A stretch of DNA of 64,000 bases from Pseudoalteromonas arctica (GCF_012927645.1 NZ_JABBMT010000008.1:1-64000), one strand, 5' to 3'. Counted from the stretch's first letter, positions 33,500 through 43,875 are shown. Notes: generated from the sequence alone by a model not told the origin. Numbers and translations: made by a program.

Positions 33500-36016
33500 T
33501 TATGCTTCGAGCGCTTTATTGATTAGGCGGTCGATATACTTTTTATGTGCTTTAGTTGCTGTGTCAGCACCCCAAGGTGTGCTGTTATCAGCAATTTGAG
33601 TTAATTGATAAAGTGCCGCTGTTTTAGCGAGATTATCATGCTGACTCGGTTTGCTTAGGCCTGCAATAGCTATTAGCTGATTCACGTATTCGATCTGTAA
33701 ATTATGGCTAATAGAATTTGCCGTTTTGCTTTCGACAAAAATACTTGCCGTTAAATCGTTCATAAACTGATTTAAGCTATATTCATTACCGTAAAGTGAG
33801 GTATCTGAAATACGTTGCATTACGGCTGGATGTAATAGCTGTGAAAGTACCGACTTCTGCATACCTAAAATCATTTTGTGTGGTTTAGGATCTTCATTTT
33901 TACCGTAATGATTAAAGCCACGACGTTGTTGTTGCATGTAGTTATAAAGCGGCTTCATGCTACTTAGTACAGCAGGGGCAAATACATTTTTAGCTAAAAT
34001 TTGCATTGCTTGTTGCTGGCGCTCCAATGGTACAGGAGTAAATGGTGCAATAGCATCACTAGCGCCGACAACAGCACGCTCTACGTAAACGCCACCAATT
34101 TGACGTGAAATGATATTTGCTTGAGTGCGGTATTGTCCAAATAAACTATTTGCAGAGGTCAGTAATTGCTGGTGAGATTCGCCTGCAACACGGGCTTTAT
34201 CTTTTAGTTCAGTGAATAGCTTGTTGATCAAAGCCATACGATCAGCACCGTATGCTGCTGGGTTGGATGACATATCGCCAATCATGACGCGAGGATCGAT
34301 ATGACGACCTGGTGCACGCATATCATCGGCGTCGTTACCAAATGCAAGTTTGTGCTCGGTTGAGCGGGCCAGAATTGCCTCAAGACGTTGCTGCTCAGCA
34401 GTCTCATCAGTTAATGCTTGGCTGTAACCAAACTCAATTGCCCAATCATCATAAGGACCTGGTTTTGTTTGGAAAATATCTCCCTGGGTGACGCCAATTG
34501 GGGCGATATTCGCGGGAGCATAATCCATCACGGAGCCTGTAACGATGCCTTGTGTTTTTGCTTGGTCGTGAACCTCTTTCTCATCCCACAAGATAGATGA
34601 TTTCATGTTGTGGTTTAGCCCTAATGTATGGCCTACTTCGTGAAGTACTAATTGAGTTAAGCCTTGGCGTAGTATTTCTTTATCTTCAATACTTGCTCCT
34701 GTAGATAAACTATTTGCAAGCATCATATTTTGTTGAATCTCATGACCTAACGAGCAATTCAGTTCACCGGTATTAGCAGGGCCATTACTGTGACTCATAG
34801 CGCCTTGTGTAAATAAGGTGTCGTAAATCCAACGGTTTTTCATAAATACAAACTCAAGCATAATATCTGAGCCAAGTATTTCACCGGTTAATGGGTTTGC
34901 TAGTGCTGGGCCGTAACCGCCAAATGGAGGTTTTGGTGATGAGGTCCAACGCAGTACGTTGTAATTAATATCGCCCGCATCCCAATCGGCATCATCAGGC
35001 TGGATTTTTACTTCAATCGCATTTTTGAACCCCGCTTTTTCAAATGAGCTATTCCATGCCAGAGTTGCATTTGCAATAGTGTCGCGCCACTCAATCGGGG
35101 TGGTATTTTCGATCCACCAAGTAATTGGTTTTACAGGCTCAGATAATGCAGCGCTTGGATCTTTCTTTTGTAAATCCCAGCGTTTGATTACATCTTTATA
35201 CGGGGCCCAATCTGACGACGTCATTTGATCAAACTGATTGGTGAAATAACCAATACGTGCATCATCAATACGCGGTTGGTAACTATTTTTTGGTAATGCT
35301 ACAAATGAATGTTGTATTTTTACTGATACGTTACGAGGATCACTGACTGCACTAGAGCCGCGAACACTGGGGCTGGCGTTTTCGAATACATAATCAACAA
35401 CAACGTCTAAGTTGTTAGGGTAAGGACGCTGTTTGATTATACGTGATTTCTTATCGCTCAATTTGCCAACTTTGAAACGCTTTTTGGCATTTTTATCGTC
35501 AGGGTTTGGCCAAGGAGATACTTTATGCAGTGCCTCACTTAAAAATAGCGTGTTTACATTAAAAGCTATTTTCCCTTGTTCTTGTTTTTCAATTTTTATG
35601 CTGGCAAGCACTGCTTCACTAATGTTCGCATCAGCCGCTTTGGCGATAGCGCTATTCTCATCAAATTGATAGCGAGGCGTTTTACTTACGATATCAATAC
35701 GATCAAAGTACTTTCTAAATTCAATTAGCTTAGTTTCACGGTATGCGCCGCGAAAGTGCCCCGCGTCGGTAACGCCATCAACAGTGTGAGCAAAATATAC
35801 AAACGGGGTATCAAGTTGTGACTCATCAATAACCATTAGGTGCTCGCCGGTTTTCTCATCTTGATAGAGGCTAAATATCCCCGCAAACTCGGTTTTGTCT
35901 TTGATCAGCTCGGCAATGGTTTGGTCTTTTTTTTCGTCTTTTTTATCTGTGGCTAAAGCGTGGCCGCTGGTCGCTAAAGCTAAACTTAATGCTAGCGTAA
36001 GGGTTGTTAACTTCAT
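33500..36016 (-). CDS. Exported zinc-dependent metalloprotease (DUF5117/DUF4953 type)
   Basis: 838 residues with a signal peptide (LTLALSLALATSGHALA). The zinc site HEVGHTLGLNHN near residue 465 is the extended metzincin HExxHxxGxxH motif, and a downstream GSVMDYAPANIAP provides the Met-turn. The N-terminal third matches the domain that precedes the catalytic part in this large family (FAGIFSLYQDEKTGEHLMVI). It is probably periplasmic or secreted and acts in peptide nutrition. The gene is a monocistron. Confidence 0.92.
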   Translation of the reverse strand: MKLTTLTLALSLALATSGHALATDKKDEKKDQTIAELIKDKTEFAGIFSLYQDEKTGEHLMVIDESQLDTPFVYFAHTVDGVTDAGHFRGAYRETKLIEFRKYFDRIDIVSKTPRYQFDENSAIAKAADANISEAVLASIKIEKQEQGKIAFNVNTLFLSEALHKVSPWPNPDDKNAKKRFKVGKLSDKKSRIIKQRPYPNNLDVVVDYVFENASPSVRGSSAVSDPRNVSVKIQHSFVALPKNSYQPRIDDARIGYFTNQFDQMTSSDWAPYKDVIKRWDLQKKDPSAALSEPVKPITWWIENTTPIEWRDTIANATLAWNSSFEKAGFKNAIEVKIQPDDADWDAGDINYNVLRWTSSPKPPFGGYGPALANPLTGEILGSDIMLEFVFMKNRWIYDTLFTQGAMSHSNGPANTGELNCSLGHEIQQNMMLANSLSTGASIEDKEILRQGLTQLVLHEVGHTLGLNHNMKSSILWDEKEVHDQAKTQGIVTGSVMDYAPANIAPIGVTQGDIFQTKPGPYDDWAIEFGYSQALTDETAEQQRLEAILARSTEHKLAFGNDADDMRAPGRHIDPRVMIGDMSSNPAAYGADRMALINKLFTELKDKARVAGESHQQLLTSANSLFGQYRTQANIISRQIGGVYVERAVVGASDAIAPFTPVPLERQQQAMQILAKNVFAPAVLSSMKPLYNYMQQQRRGFNHYGKNEDPKPHKMILGMQKSVLSQLLHPAVMQRISDTSLYGNEYSLNQFMNDLTASIFVESKTANSISHNLQIEYVNQLIAIAGLSKPSQHDNLAKTAALYQLTQIADNSTPWGADTATKAHKKYIDRLINKALEA

Positions 36017-36294
36017 TTTATACTCTTTGTTTTATTTGTTAAAAATCGTATTCAGTGTACCCAAATCGGCTTTGGATAAAACAAGTCTAAGATGAAATTC
36101 CAAAAATAATCATTAATATATTGATTTATATCTACTATTTTTTTGTATCAAAATATGACAAGTGATTTTGAAATAAGAGTTAAGCACTCTTGTATGAGGG
36201 TTTGAATTTTTGTAACAGTTCCTTACAAATGTCACGTTCATGTTTCATTCAGCTCTGTTATTATGGCTTTAGTAAAGCATTTAGGGGACTGATT

Positions 36295-37473
36295 ATGCGA
36301 ACAACGATATTAAAATGGACACTTCCATTTATCGCGCTTGGCTTAGGAATTGTTGGCTTTGCGGGAATTAATGCGATTGCCCAAGAGCCAGAAAAAAAAG
36401 AAGTTGTTGATACACGACCGGTTGTTAAGGTTGAGCCTGTGGCTGCTAATAACCATCAGGTTATCATTAATAGCTATGGTGAGGTTAGGCCATTGGAGAG
36501 CACGTATTTATCAGCACAAGTGTCGGGTGAAGTGGTTAGTTGGCATCCTAATTTTGTGGCTGGTGGGATTGTTGCTCGTGGTGAAACCTTATTCACTATT
36601 GAAAAAGATAACTATCAAGCCGCTTTATTACAAGCTGAAGCTGAACTTGCACAAGCTCAAGCGCAGCTCATCGAAGAGCAAGCGCAAGCACAAGTTGCAG
36701 CAGATGAAGTAAAACGCTTCCCAGGTAAAGAGCGCACAGCATTGTTTTTACGTGAGCCACAAGTGCTTAGCGCGCAAGCATCGGTTAAGTCAGCGCAAGC
36801 GCGATTAAAGCGTGCGCAACGTGATTTAGATAATTGCGAAGTAACAGCTCCTTATGATGCACTGATTGTAAGTCGTGATATTGGTGTGGGCCAATATGTA
36901 AATATGGGTACACAGATAGGCGAGTTAAATAACATTGAAACAGCCGAAGTGATTATTCCTATCGCGGGTTTTGATAGTGTATTTTTACCTGAACGAGTCA
37001 AAGGTATTACAGCAACGGTAATTAAAACTGGTTTACACGGATTTACGCGTCAAGCTGTGGTGGATCGTGATTTAGGTATTATTGATAGCGCAACTCGTAT
37101 GAGTAACTTAGTTGTTCGTATTGATGACCCATATGGTTTAGTAAATAAGCAGCAGGCAATTAAATATGGCAGTTATGTACAAGTCAATTTTGCTGGCACT
37201 ATGCTTAATAATATCTATCGTTTACCGCAAGAGCTGGTGAATAACCAAATGGTATGGATTGTTAATGATGAACAACAACTTGAGCCACGTAAAGTGAAAG
37301 TGATCCGCGAAGAGGGCGAGTTCTTTTATATTAGCGATGGCTTAGAAGCTGATGATAAATTAGTTATTACCTTACCTGAGTATCCGCAAAAAGGCATGGC
37401 AGTGAAAATCGCTGATGTGCAGGATGTTAAAAAAGTTGATGCACTTGATAGTGCAACCAGTGAAAAACTATAA
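36295..37473 (+). CDS. RND efflux periplasmic adaptor subunit
   Basis: 392 residues from the ATG at 36295, preceded by AGGGGACTGATT; the frame is open for 105 bp further up. An N-terminal anchor (WTLPFIALGLGIVGFAGINA) is followed by the lipoyl half-motif (SGEVVSWHPNFVAGGIVARG), a coiled-coil hairpin of Ala/Gln heptads (about 105-165) and the returning lipoyl half (DNCEVTAPYDALIVSRDIGV). The beta-barrel domain follows. It bridges the inner membrane pump encoded 16 bp downstream to a TolC-like channel, which is not in the window. Confidence 0.93.
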   Translation: MRTTILKWTLPFIALGLGIVGFAGINAIAQEPEKKEVVDTRPVVKVEPVAANNHQVIINSYGEVRPLESTYLSAQVSGEVVSWHPNFVAGGIVARGETLFTIEKDNYQAALLQAEAELAQAQAQLIEEQAQAQVAADEVKRFPGKERTALFLREPQVLSAQASVKSAQARLKRAQRDLDNCEVTAPYDALIVSRDIGVGQYVNMGTQIGELNNIETAEVIIPIAGFDSVFLPERVKGITATVIKTGLHGFTRQAVVDRDLGIIDSATRMSNLVVRIDDPYGLVNKQQAIKYGSYVQVNFAGTMLNNIYRLPQELVNNQMVWIVNDEQQLEPRKVKVIREEGEFFYISDGLEADDKLVITLPEYPQKGMAVKIADVQDVKKVDALDSATSEKL

Positions 37474-37488
37474 AAGGTAGACTGCGTT

Positions 37489-40400
37489 ATGACTAACACT
37501 GAACTGCCAAATACACCAGACTCAACAGTTGAAAAGCAGACTGGTATTATTGCCTATTTTGCTAATAACTCTGTAGCGGCTAATTTAATGATGGTTTTCA
37601 TTATAGTAATGGGGAGCATTAGTTTTTTAACCATCCAACGGCAAATGTTCCCGAACATTGAAATCAATTACATTACGATTGATGCGAATTATCCTGGCGC
37701 GTCACCGCAAGAGATGGAAGAAAGTATTCTCGTTAAGATTGAAGAATCTTTAAAAGATATTACCGAAATTAAAAAAGGGGTATATCGCGCATTTCGTAAC
37801 GGCGGCAGCGCCCAGTTAGAAATCAATACTGATGCAGAGCTCACCGATGTATTGGATAAAATTAAGTTGCGGGTTGATGGTATCGCGACTTTCCCCGCAG
37901 GAATGGAACCGGTCACTATCAGTCAAATTGAATTTCGTCAAGATGTAATAGGCATGACATTAGTTGCCGACCTCCCACTGAATGAGCTCAAACCGATAGC
38001 TAACCGGATTGAAGATGAGCTGTTACAGCTATCCAATGTATCTTTGGTAGTCAATGATGTACCGCTGGATGAAATTGCCATAGAAATAGAACCCGATACA
38101 TTACGTCAATATAATTTAACCTTATCGGATGTAGCGAACGCGGTGCGTCGCTATTCAGCTAACTTTTCGGCTGGACAATTAAAAACCGATGCTGGGGTCA
38201 TTTCTGTTCGAGTTGAAAACCAACTGTATTCTGGTGAGGAGTTTCGTCAAATTCCAGTAAAAATTGGCAACAATGGTGCGAAAGTATTACTGCAAGATAT
38301 TGCAATTATTAAGGATCAATTCACCGAAGGCGAACGTTACTTTAAGTTCAATGGCGAAAACGCCGTTTATTTATCAGTCAAAGCGACGGAAGAGCAAAGT
38401 ATTATTCCTGTTGCGGATTCAGTTAAAGCGTTTCTTGATCAAAAAAATAAAGAGCTACCGCCGGGTGTGCGCTTAGAGCCATTAATGGATATGACTTACT
38501 ATCTAAATGCTCGCTTAGACATGATGGTTAATAACCTGATCCAAGGTGCAATTTTAGTCGCGATTATGTTGTCATTATTCTTACGCTTTAAGCTTGCGCT
38601 ATGGGTAATGGTTGGTTTACCGTTGTGTTTTTTAGGTGCCATGATGATGATGCCGTTATTTGGTGTCACTATTAATATATTGTCATTATTTGCTTTTATT
38701 ATGGTGCTAGGAATTGTGGTGGATGACGCCATTGTTATCGGAGAAAGCGCCTACACCGAAATAGAGAAAAAAGGCGGCGGAGTTGTTAATGTGGTTAATG
38801 GCGCTAAAAAAGTCGCAACCCCGGCAACCTTTGGGGTGTTAACCACAGTTGCGGTATTTGCGCCATTTACGTTATCGACAGGCCCTGAAAGTGCATTCTT
38901 TTTTGGGATCTCGATCGTGGTTATATTGTGTTTAATATTCAGCTTAATAGAATCAAAGCTGATTCTACCTGCACATATTGCCCACACTAACTTCTCGCCA
39001 ATTAAACCAGATAGCTGGCGAGCACGTTTTAATAAGCGCTTTTTTGGTTTTGTAAATGGACCATATCGACGCTTTATAGTGCGTTGTGTAGAGTGGCGTT
39101 GGGCGGTACTGTTCTCGTTTATTTCATTACTTATCGTCACTTTTGCCTTGATTGCATCAAACCATGTGCGTACTGGTTTTATGCCGAAGATCCCGCATGA
39201 CTATCCGCAGATCAACTTAGAGATGAATGATAATGTCTCTGATATACAAACCATTGAGGCAATTCGTGAAATCGAAGCGATGGTGATTGCCGTTGATAAA
39301 GAGACTGAGCGGGAATATGGTCAAAAACTAATTAGAGATGTACTCGTGTTTAACCAAGGTCGTACTGAAGCGCAAATACTCGCACCATTAGTTGAAGAGG
39401 ATTTACGTCCTTATAACGCGTTTGAGCTTTCTCGTCGTTGGCGTAAAGCGATGCCAACCATTGCTGGTGTTAAGTCGCTTGTTATTTATGACGATGTGAA
39501 TACGCAAGGTGGTAATAATGGTGAGTTTGGTTACTTGCTTTATGGCTCAGATATCGACACTTTAAATGATGCCGGGCGTCGTTTTATTCAATTATTGCAG
39601 CAGCAAGACGGTTTATTTGATATTAGCTCAACCATCGATCCAGCAAGTAAAGAAGTGCAAATGAGTTTAAAGCCTGTGGCTTATGATCTTGGTTTAGACT
39701 TAGCTTCAATAGCAAACCAAGTTGGCGCAAGTTTTTACGGTGGTGAAGCACAGCGTGTAATTCGCCGCGGTGAAGAAGTGCGGGTGATGGTGCGTTATCC
39801 AAAACTAACTCGCGAAGCGTTTTCGTCGCTCAAGCATGCAGTTATCAGCACACCGCAAGGTAAAGAGGTGTTACTTGGTGATGTGGTTGAGCTAACCGAA
39901 ACACCTGGTATTAGTTATATTCGTCGTGAAGGCGGTTATCGCACTGTTTATGTTTACGGCAACATAGACGAAGAAGTGATTGAGCCAAATGAAGTAATTA
40001 CACAAGTAAAAGAAAAGCTATTACCTCAACTCAAAGAAGAGTTTCCAAGTGTTAAATCAGAGCTTGGCGGTGCTATTGAAGAGCAGCAATCACAAGCTAA
40101 TCAGCAAAAGATGTTCTTTTTTGGTGGCATGATTTTAGTATATATCTTGTTGGCTGTACCTTTGAAAAGCTATGCGCAACCTTTGATTGTAATGTCGGTG
40201 ATCCCGTTTAGTTTGACGGGGGCTGTATGGGGGCATTATTGGTTTGGCTTAGATCTAACCTTAATGTCGGGCTTTGGTATCATTGCCGCAGCGGGTGTGG
40301 TTATTAATGATTCGCTGGTTATGACTGACTTTGTTAACCAAGCTCGCCGTGAAGGTATCGCTATTAAAGATGCGGTGATAGAGGCCGGTTGTGCACGCTT

Positions 40401-40659
40401 TAGACCTATATTGCTGACATCAATCACGACCTTTGCGGGCGTATTGCCGATTATGTTTGAAACCAGCTTACAGGCTAAATTTGTAATACCTATGGCTGTA
40501 GCGCTTGGATTTGCAGTAATGTTTGCAACCTTAATCACGTTAATATTAGTACCGTGTTTGTACATCATAATGAGCGATGTAGGTAAGGTGTTTAAAGCTT
40601 TGTTCACTATGATTGGGCGCTTATTTAAACGTAGAAAAGTACAGCAATTAGATAGTTAG
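37489..40659 (+). CDS. RND-family inner membrane efflux pump
   Basis: 1056 residues, normal for the family. It has twelve membrane helices in two halves with large periplasmic loops. The proton-relay Asp pair is in LGIVVDDAIVIGESAYTEIE near residue 410. The N-terminal helix (NSVAANLMMVFIIVMGSISF) and the pore-domain hallmark TIDANYPGASPQEMEESILV are clear. With the adaptor upstream it forms a two-gene operon, likely exporting hydrophobic or amphiphilic toxins. No regulator is adjacent. Confidence 0.95.
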   Translation: MTNTELPNTPDSTVEKQTGIIAYFANNSVAANLMMVFIIVMGSISFLTIQRQMFPNIEINYITIDANYPGASPQEMEESILVKIEESLKDITEIKKGVYRAFRNGGSAQLEINTDAELTDVLDKIKLRVDGIATFPAGMEPVTISQIEFRQDVIGMTLVADLPLNELKPIANRIEDELLQLSNVSLVVNDVPLDEIAIEIEPDTLRQYNLTLSDVANAVRRYSANFSAGQLKTDAGVISVRVENQLYSGEEFRQIPVKIGNNGAKVLLQDIAIIKDQFTEGERYFKFNGENAVYLSVKATEEQSIIPVADSVKAFLDQKNKELPPGVRLEPLMDMTYYLNARLDMMVNNLIQGAILVAIMLSLFLRFKLALWVMVGLPLCFLGAMMMMPLFGVTINILSLFAFIMVLGIVVDDAIVIGESAYTEIEKKGGGVVNVVNGAKKVATPATFGVLTTVAVFAPFTLSTGPESAFFFGISIVVILCLIFSLIESKLILPAHIAHTNFSPIKPDSWRARFNKRFFGFVNGPYRRFIVRCVEWRWAVLFSFISLLIVTFALIASNHVRTGFMPKIPHDYPQINLEMNDNVSDIQTIEAIREIEAMVIAVDKETEREYGQKLIRDVLVFNQGRTEAQILAPLVEEDLRPYNAFELSRRWRKAMPTIAGVKSLVIYDDVNTQGGNNGEFGYLLYGSDIDTLNDAGRRFIQLLQQQDGLFDISSTIDPASKEVQMSLKPVAYDLGLDLASIANQVGASFYGGEAQRVIRRGEEVRVMVRYPKLTREAFSSLKHAVISTPQGKEVLLGDVVELTETPGISYIRREGGYRTVYVYGNIDEEVIEPNEVITQVKEKLLPQLKEEFPSVKSELGGAIEEQQSQANQQKMFFFGGMILVYILLAVPLKSYAQPLIVMSVIPFSLTGAVWGHYWFGLDLTLMSGFGIIAAAGVVINDSLVMTDFVNQARREGIAIKDAVIEAGCARFRPILLTSITTFAGVLPIMFETSLQAKFVIPMAVALGFAVMFATLITLILVPCLYIIMSDVGKVFKALFTMIGRLFKRRKVQQLDS

Positions 40660-40687
40660 TTTAATTCGTTATTACACACCTTAAAAG

Positions 40688-40713
40688 CCAATATATGATG
40701 TATTGGTTTTTTT
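40688..40713 (+). terminator. Terminator of the RND operon
   Basis: CCAATA and TATTGG flank a 7-base loop and are followed by seven T. The stem is short but the U-tract is good. Confidence 0.6.
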
Positions 40714-40787
40714 AACATGCCTAAGTATTGGTTTTTATTTTCTGCTACCTTCTTTAGTTTGATATTTGAGCAATGTCAGATTATACT

Positions 40788-40885
40788 CACGCTGTTTTGG
40801 CAAACTAATCGAAAGGTTAGGACGCAAAGTTTCCGGTCTAAGGTTTTAGTGTGCTAAAACTAAGATAGCGGGGCCGTTGCACAGG
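40788..40885 (+). ncRNA. Cyclic di-GMP-I (GEMM-I) riboswitch
   Basis: The order of conserved blocks matches GEMM-I: CACGC at 40788, then GGCAAAC, a tetraloop hairpin with CGAAAG, AGGACGCAAAGTTTCCGG (the invariant GGACGCAAAG...CCGG core), CTAAG, a variable hairpin (GTTTTAG/CTAAAAC) and GATAGCGGGGCC closing the fold. These elements bind c-di-GMP and usually control motility, attachment or chitin genes. The next ORF begins about 110 nt downstream. A CACAG/CTGTG pairing after the aptamer may be part of the expression platform. Confidence 0.9.
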
Positions 40886-40994
40886 GTAATATTAGCCTCA
40901 CTGTGTGTCATCAGCCCTACAATATAGTTAAAAAGTATTTCTTTTATCCAATAAATACTGGATAGTACCTATTAGATGTTATTAAGGTGTTGCT

Positions 40995-41567
40995 TTGTTT
41001 ATGCATACGTCATTGGCCTGTGGAAATTGGATGCCAATAGGTTGTCTCAATCATCATACCCAATTATTTGTTGGTGATATGGTGACAGTGACCTTTTATG
41101 ACACGCAAGGAGAGCTAGTCGATTTATCATTTAAATATGAAATTATCACCGAAGAACAAGGTGGACCACATAATTGGCCGCGTTTTGTCGCTGAATATAT
41201 TAATACCCATATACCACTAGTTGCAGCGGGAAGAATGACTGAGCAAGGCTTGGTTGTTGCTTATCGTTCCAATCAGATCTATACACTTGAAGGTTGCGGG
41301 ATTACTCGTGCGGAATTAACGTTTAAATGTATTGCTAAATGCGATGATTGCCAAGCTGTTAAGCCTGCATATGACTATATCTACCCTGAAAAATGCAGTG
41401 CTTATAATGCGGGTGTAAAAGTGTTACAGCCAAAAACAGGCTTAATTTATAAATGCAAACCTTGGCCTTTCAGCCAGTTTTGCAATGTCAAAGAAGAAAA
41501 CAACCCGCTATACGAGCCTGGTGTAGGCGAAAGTTGGCATCTGGCTTGGCAGCAAATCTCCCCTTAA
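40995..41567 (+). CDS. GbpA-like chitin-binding protein lacking the LPMO domain
   Basis: 190 residues. The N-terminal half, about 12-115, resembles the second domain of GlcNAc-binding protein A (LFVGDMVTVTFYDTQGELVD, NWPRFVAEYINTHIPLVAAG, VVAYRSNQIYTLEGCGITRA). The C-terminal part is Cys/Trp-rich and looks like a carbohydrate-binding module (YNAGVKVLQPKTGLIYKCKP, WPFSQFC, PGVGESWHLAWQQISP). No signal peptide is evident and no lytic monooxygenase domain precedes it, so it may be truncated or exported in an unusual way. The start (TTG at 40995 or ATG at 41001) is uncertain. Upstream is the c-di-GMP riboswitch. Confidence 0.7.
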   Translation: MFMHTSLACGNWMPIGCLNHHTQLFVGDMVTVTFYDTQGELVDLSFKYEIITEEQGGPHNWPRFVAEYINTHIPLVAAGRMTEQGLVVAYRSNQIYTLEGCGITRAELTFKCIAKCDDCQAVKPAYDYIYPEKCSAYNAGVKVLQPKTGLIYKCKPWPFSQFCNVKEENNPLYEPGVGESWHLAWQQISP

Positions 41568-41586
41568 TACTAGTTAGCATGTTTCG

Positions 41587-41612
41587 GCCCACACTTTGAG
41601 TGGGCTTTTTTA
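41587..41612 (+). terminator. Terminator after the chitin-binding gene
   Basis: GCCCAC and GTGGGC form the stem, followed by a run of T. Confidence 0.75.
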
Positions 41613-41670
41613 TGTACTTTTAAAAATTATGGTAAACTCCAGTCATTGTAATTTTTTTATTGGTTTTTCT

Positions 41671-43746
41671 GTGGCTTTATCAAACTTATCGTTGTCTTCT
41701 CTTCCTAATGCTCCTGTTGCACGTAAACAGCCGCACACGTTAACAACACACCAAAAAATGCGCACTGATGATTATTATTGGATGCGCGATGACGAGCGCA
41801 CAGAGCAAACTATACTGACACATTTAGCTGCTGAAAATGACTATTGTGAGCAGCAGTTAGCGCCAATTAAGCCACTGCAAACCGCATTATTTGACGAGCT
41901 AAAAGACCGTATAGTTAAAGATGACAATACTTTTCCTGTTAAAGATGGTCAGTACTGGTATCACTCTGAGGTTCGTGGCGATGATGAATATTCTCGCCAT
42001 TACCGTAGTCGTCAGATGGATGCGGCAGATAAGCAGCTACTGTTAGATGTAAATATACTTGCAGAAGGTTTTGAATTTTATGAATTAGGCGAGGTGGCAA
42101 TTAGTCCTAATGAACAATTGTTGGCTTACTCTGAAGATACCGATGGTCGCCGCATCTATACCGTAAAGTTTAAAGCTATTGGTAACGATGATTTACTTGA
42201 AGATGTATTAGAAAACACCGAGGGCCAAATCGTTTGGGCAAACGACAATAAAACCGTATTTTATGTTAAGAAAGATCTGAAAACCTTACTCGGCTACCAA
42301 GTTTATCGCCATGTTTTAGGTACTAGTCAAGCGCAAGATATACTGGTTTATGAAGAGCAAGATCGTAGTTTTTTTATGGGTTTAGGTAAAAGCCGTGATG
42401 AGGGGCTGATCATTATTGATTTAGCGACCACTGAAACTAATGATACCTGGGTATTAGATGCCAATCAGCCACTTGGTGAATTTACCCAATTAATGCCACG
42501 CGAGGAAGGCCACGAGTTTGATGTTGATAAACTCGGCGATACGTTTTATATCGTGACCAATTGGCAAGCTAAAAACTTTCGTTTAATGACTGCAACAGCG
42601 GCAACTATTGCAGATAGAAATCAGTGGTTTGAACATACGCCTCACCGTGATAGCGTTTTATTAGAAGGCGTAGAGCTGTTTGATGATTTCTTGGTGCTTA
42701 CTGAGCGTGAGCAAGGACAAACACGCTTTGTGGTCATTAATAAGCAACAGCAGCGTATGACCTTAGAATTTGATGATCCTTGTTATTATGCTGCCATTGC
42801 AATGAATCCTGAGCATGATACGCACGTAGCTCGTATTTATTACTCAAGCCTCACCACGCCAGGTTCATTATTTGCAGTAGACTTAAATAATGGTGACAAA
42901 ACTTTATTAAAACAACAGCAAGTATTAGGCAGTTTTGATCCGCAAAACTATGCCTCAGAAAGATTAATGGTAACAGCGCGTGATGGTATTAAAGTGCCCG
43001 TGTCATTGGTTTATTGTAAAGAGTTATTTAAAAAAGATGGTACTAATCCACTGTTTCAATATGGTTATGGTGCTTACGGTATAACCATCGACCCGAGTTT
43101 TTCTAGTACCTCATTAAGCTTGCTCGACCGTGGTTTTGTGTATGCGATAGCACATGTTCGTGGTAGTGAAATGCTGGGACGTGATTGGTATGAGCAAGGC
43201 AAAAAGCAGTATAAACAAAACAGCTTTAACGACTTTATTGATGTAACCAAAGCATTAGTTGAACAAGGTTATGGTGCAAAAGATAAAGTGTTTGCTTCAG
43301 GCGGTAGTGCTGGTGGCTTACTAATGGGAGCGGTTGTTAACCAAGCACCAGCACTTTATTTAGGAATTGGCTGCCATGTGCCATTTTTAGATGTGCTAAC
43401 CACCATGCTGGATGAATCAATTCCGCTCACTACCAATGAATACGATGAATGGGGTAATCCAAATGACCCTGCCTATTATGATATGATTGCTAAGTATTCA
43501 CCATATGACAATATTACCGCACAGGCATACCCACATATTTTAGTGACTACCGGTTTGCATGATTCACAAGTGCAATATTGGGAGCCAATGAAGTGGGTGG
43601 CTAAAATGCGTGAATATAAAACTGACGACAACATTCTAGTATTCAAAACCGATATGGATGCTGGCCACGGCGGTGCATCAGGGCGTTTTAAAAGCTTAGA
43701 AGAAAAAGCATTAGAGATGGCTTTTTTTATTAGCTTAGCTAAATAA
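41671..43746 (+). CDS. ptrB: Oligopeptidase B (prolyl oligopeptidase family S9A)
   Basis: 691 residues if started at the GTG at 41671; the frame is open upstream but runs through the previous terminator, and an ATG at 41629 is the alternative. A seven-bladed propeller domain (about 70-400) precedes the hydrolase. The triad is visible: Ser in FASGGSAGGLLMGA near 545, Asp in LVTTGLHDSQVQYWEPMKW, His in DMDAGHGGASGRFKS. The family start HTLTTHQKMRTDDYYWMRDD is present. It cleaves short peptides after Arg or Lys, usually in the cytoplasm. Confidence 0.93.
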   Translation: MALSNLSLSSLPNAPVARKQPHTLTTHQKMRTDDYYWMRDDERTEQTILTHLAAENDYCEQQLAPIKPLQTALFDELKDRIVKDDNTFPVKDGQYWYHSEVRGDDEYSRHYRSRQMDAADKQLLLDVNILAEGFEFYELGEVAISPNEQLLAYSEDTDGRRIYTVKFKAIGNDDLLEDVLENTEGQIVWANDNKTVFYVKKDLKTLLGYQVYRHVLGTSQAQDILVYEEQDRSFFMGLGKSRDEGLIIIDLATTETNDTWVLDANQPLGEFTQLMPREEGHEFDVDKLGDTFYIVTNWQAKNFRLMTATAATIADRNQWFEHTPHRDSVLLEGVELFDDFLVLTEREQGQTRFVVINKQQQRMTLEFDDPCYYAAIAMNPEHDTHVARIYYSSLTTPGSLFAVDLNNGDKTLLKQQQVLGSFDPQNYASERLMVTARDGIKVPVSLVYCKELFKKDGTNPLFQYGYGAYGITIDPSFSSTSLSLLDRGFVYAIAHVRGSEMLGRDWYEQGKKQYKQNSFNDFIDVTKALVEQGYGAKDKVFASGGSAGGLLMGAVVNQAPALYLGIGCHVPFLDVLTTMLDESIPLTTNEYDEWGNPNDPAYYDMIAKYSPYDNITAQAYPHILVTTGLHDSQVQYWEPMKWVAKMREYKTDDNILVFKTDMDAGHGGASGRFKSLEEKALEMAFFISLAK

Positions 43747-43784
43747 AGCCGTTTCTATCTGTAATTGAGCTTAGAGGTAGCGAT

Positions 43785-43865
43785 ATGGATGTGCAATTTT
43801 GTGTAAATGCCCAGAGCTACCTTGAGCAAAACCCTGAGCATCAGCACGTAAAAAATTGGCTGTAA
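43785..43865 (+). CDS. Possible 26-residue peptide
   Basis: A short ORF (MDVQFCVNAQSYLEQNPEHQ...) with GAGG at good spacing, between ptrB and a terminator hairpin. It may be a genuine small protein or a gene remnant. I do not recognise it. Confidence 0.25.
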   Translation: MDVQFCVNAQSYLEQNPEHQHVKNWL

Positions 43866-43875
43866 GCAATAACCA

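Noticed and set aside
41596..41670. Longer N-terminus of oligopeptidase B
   Set aside because: The extension would be read through the terminator hairpin of the previous gene, and the family normally starts near the chosen site.
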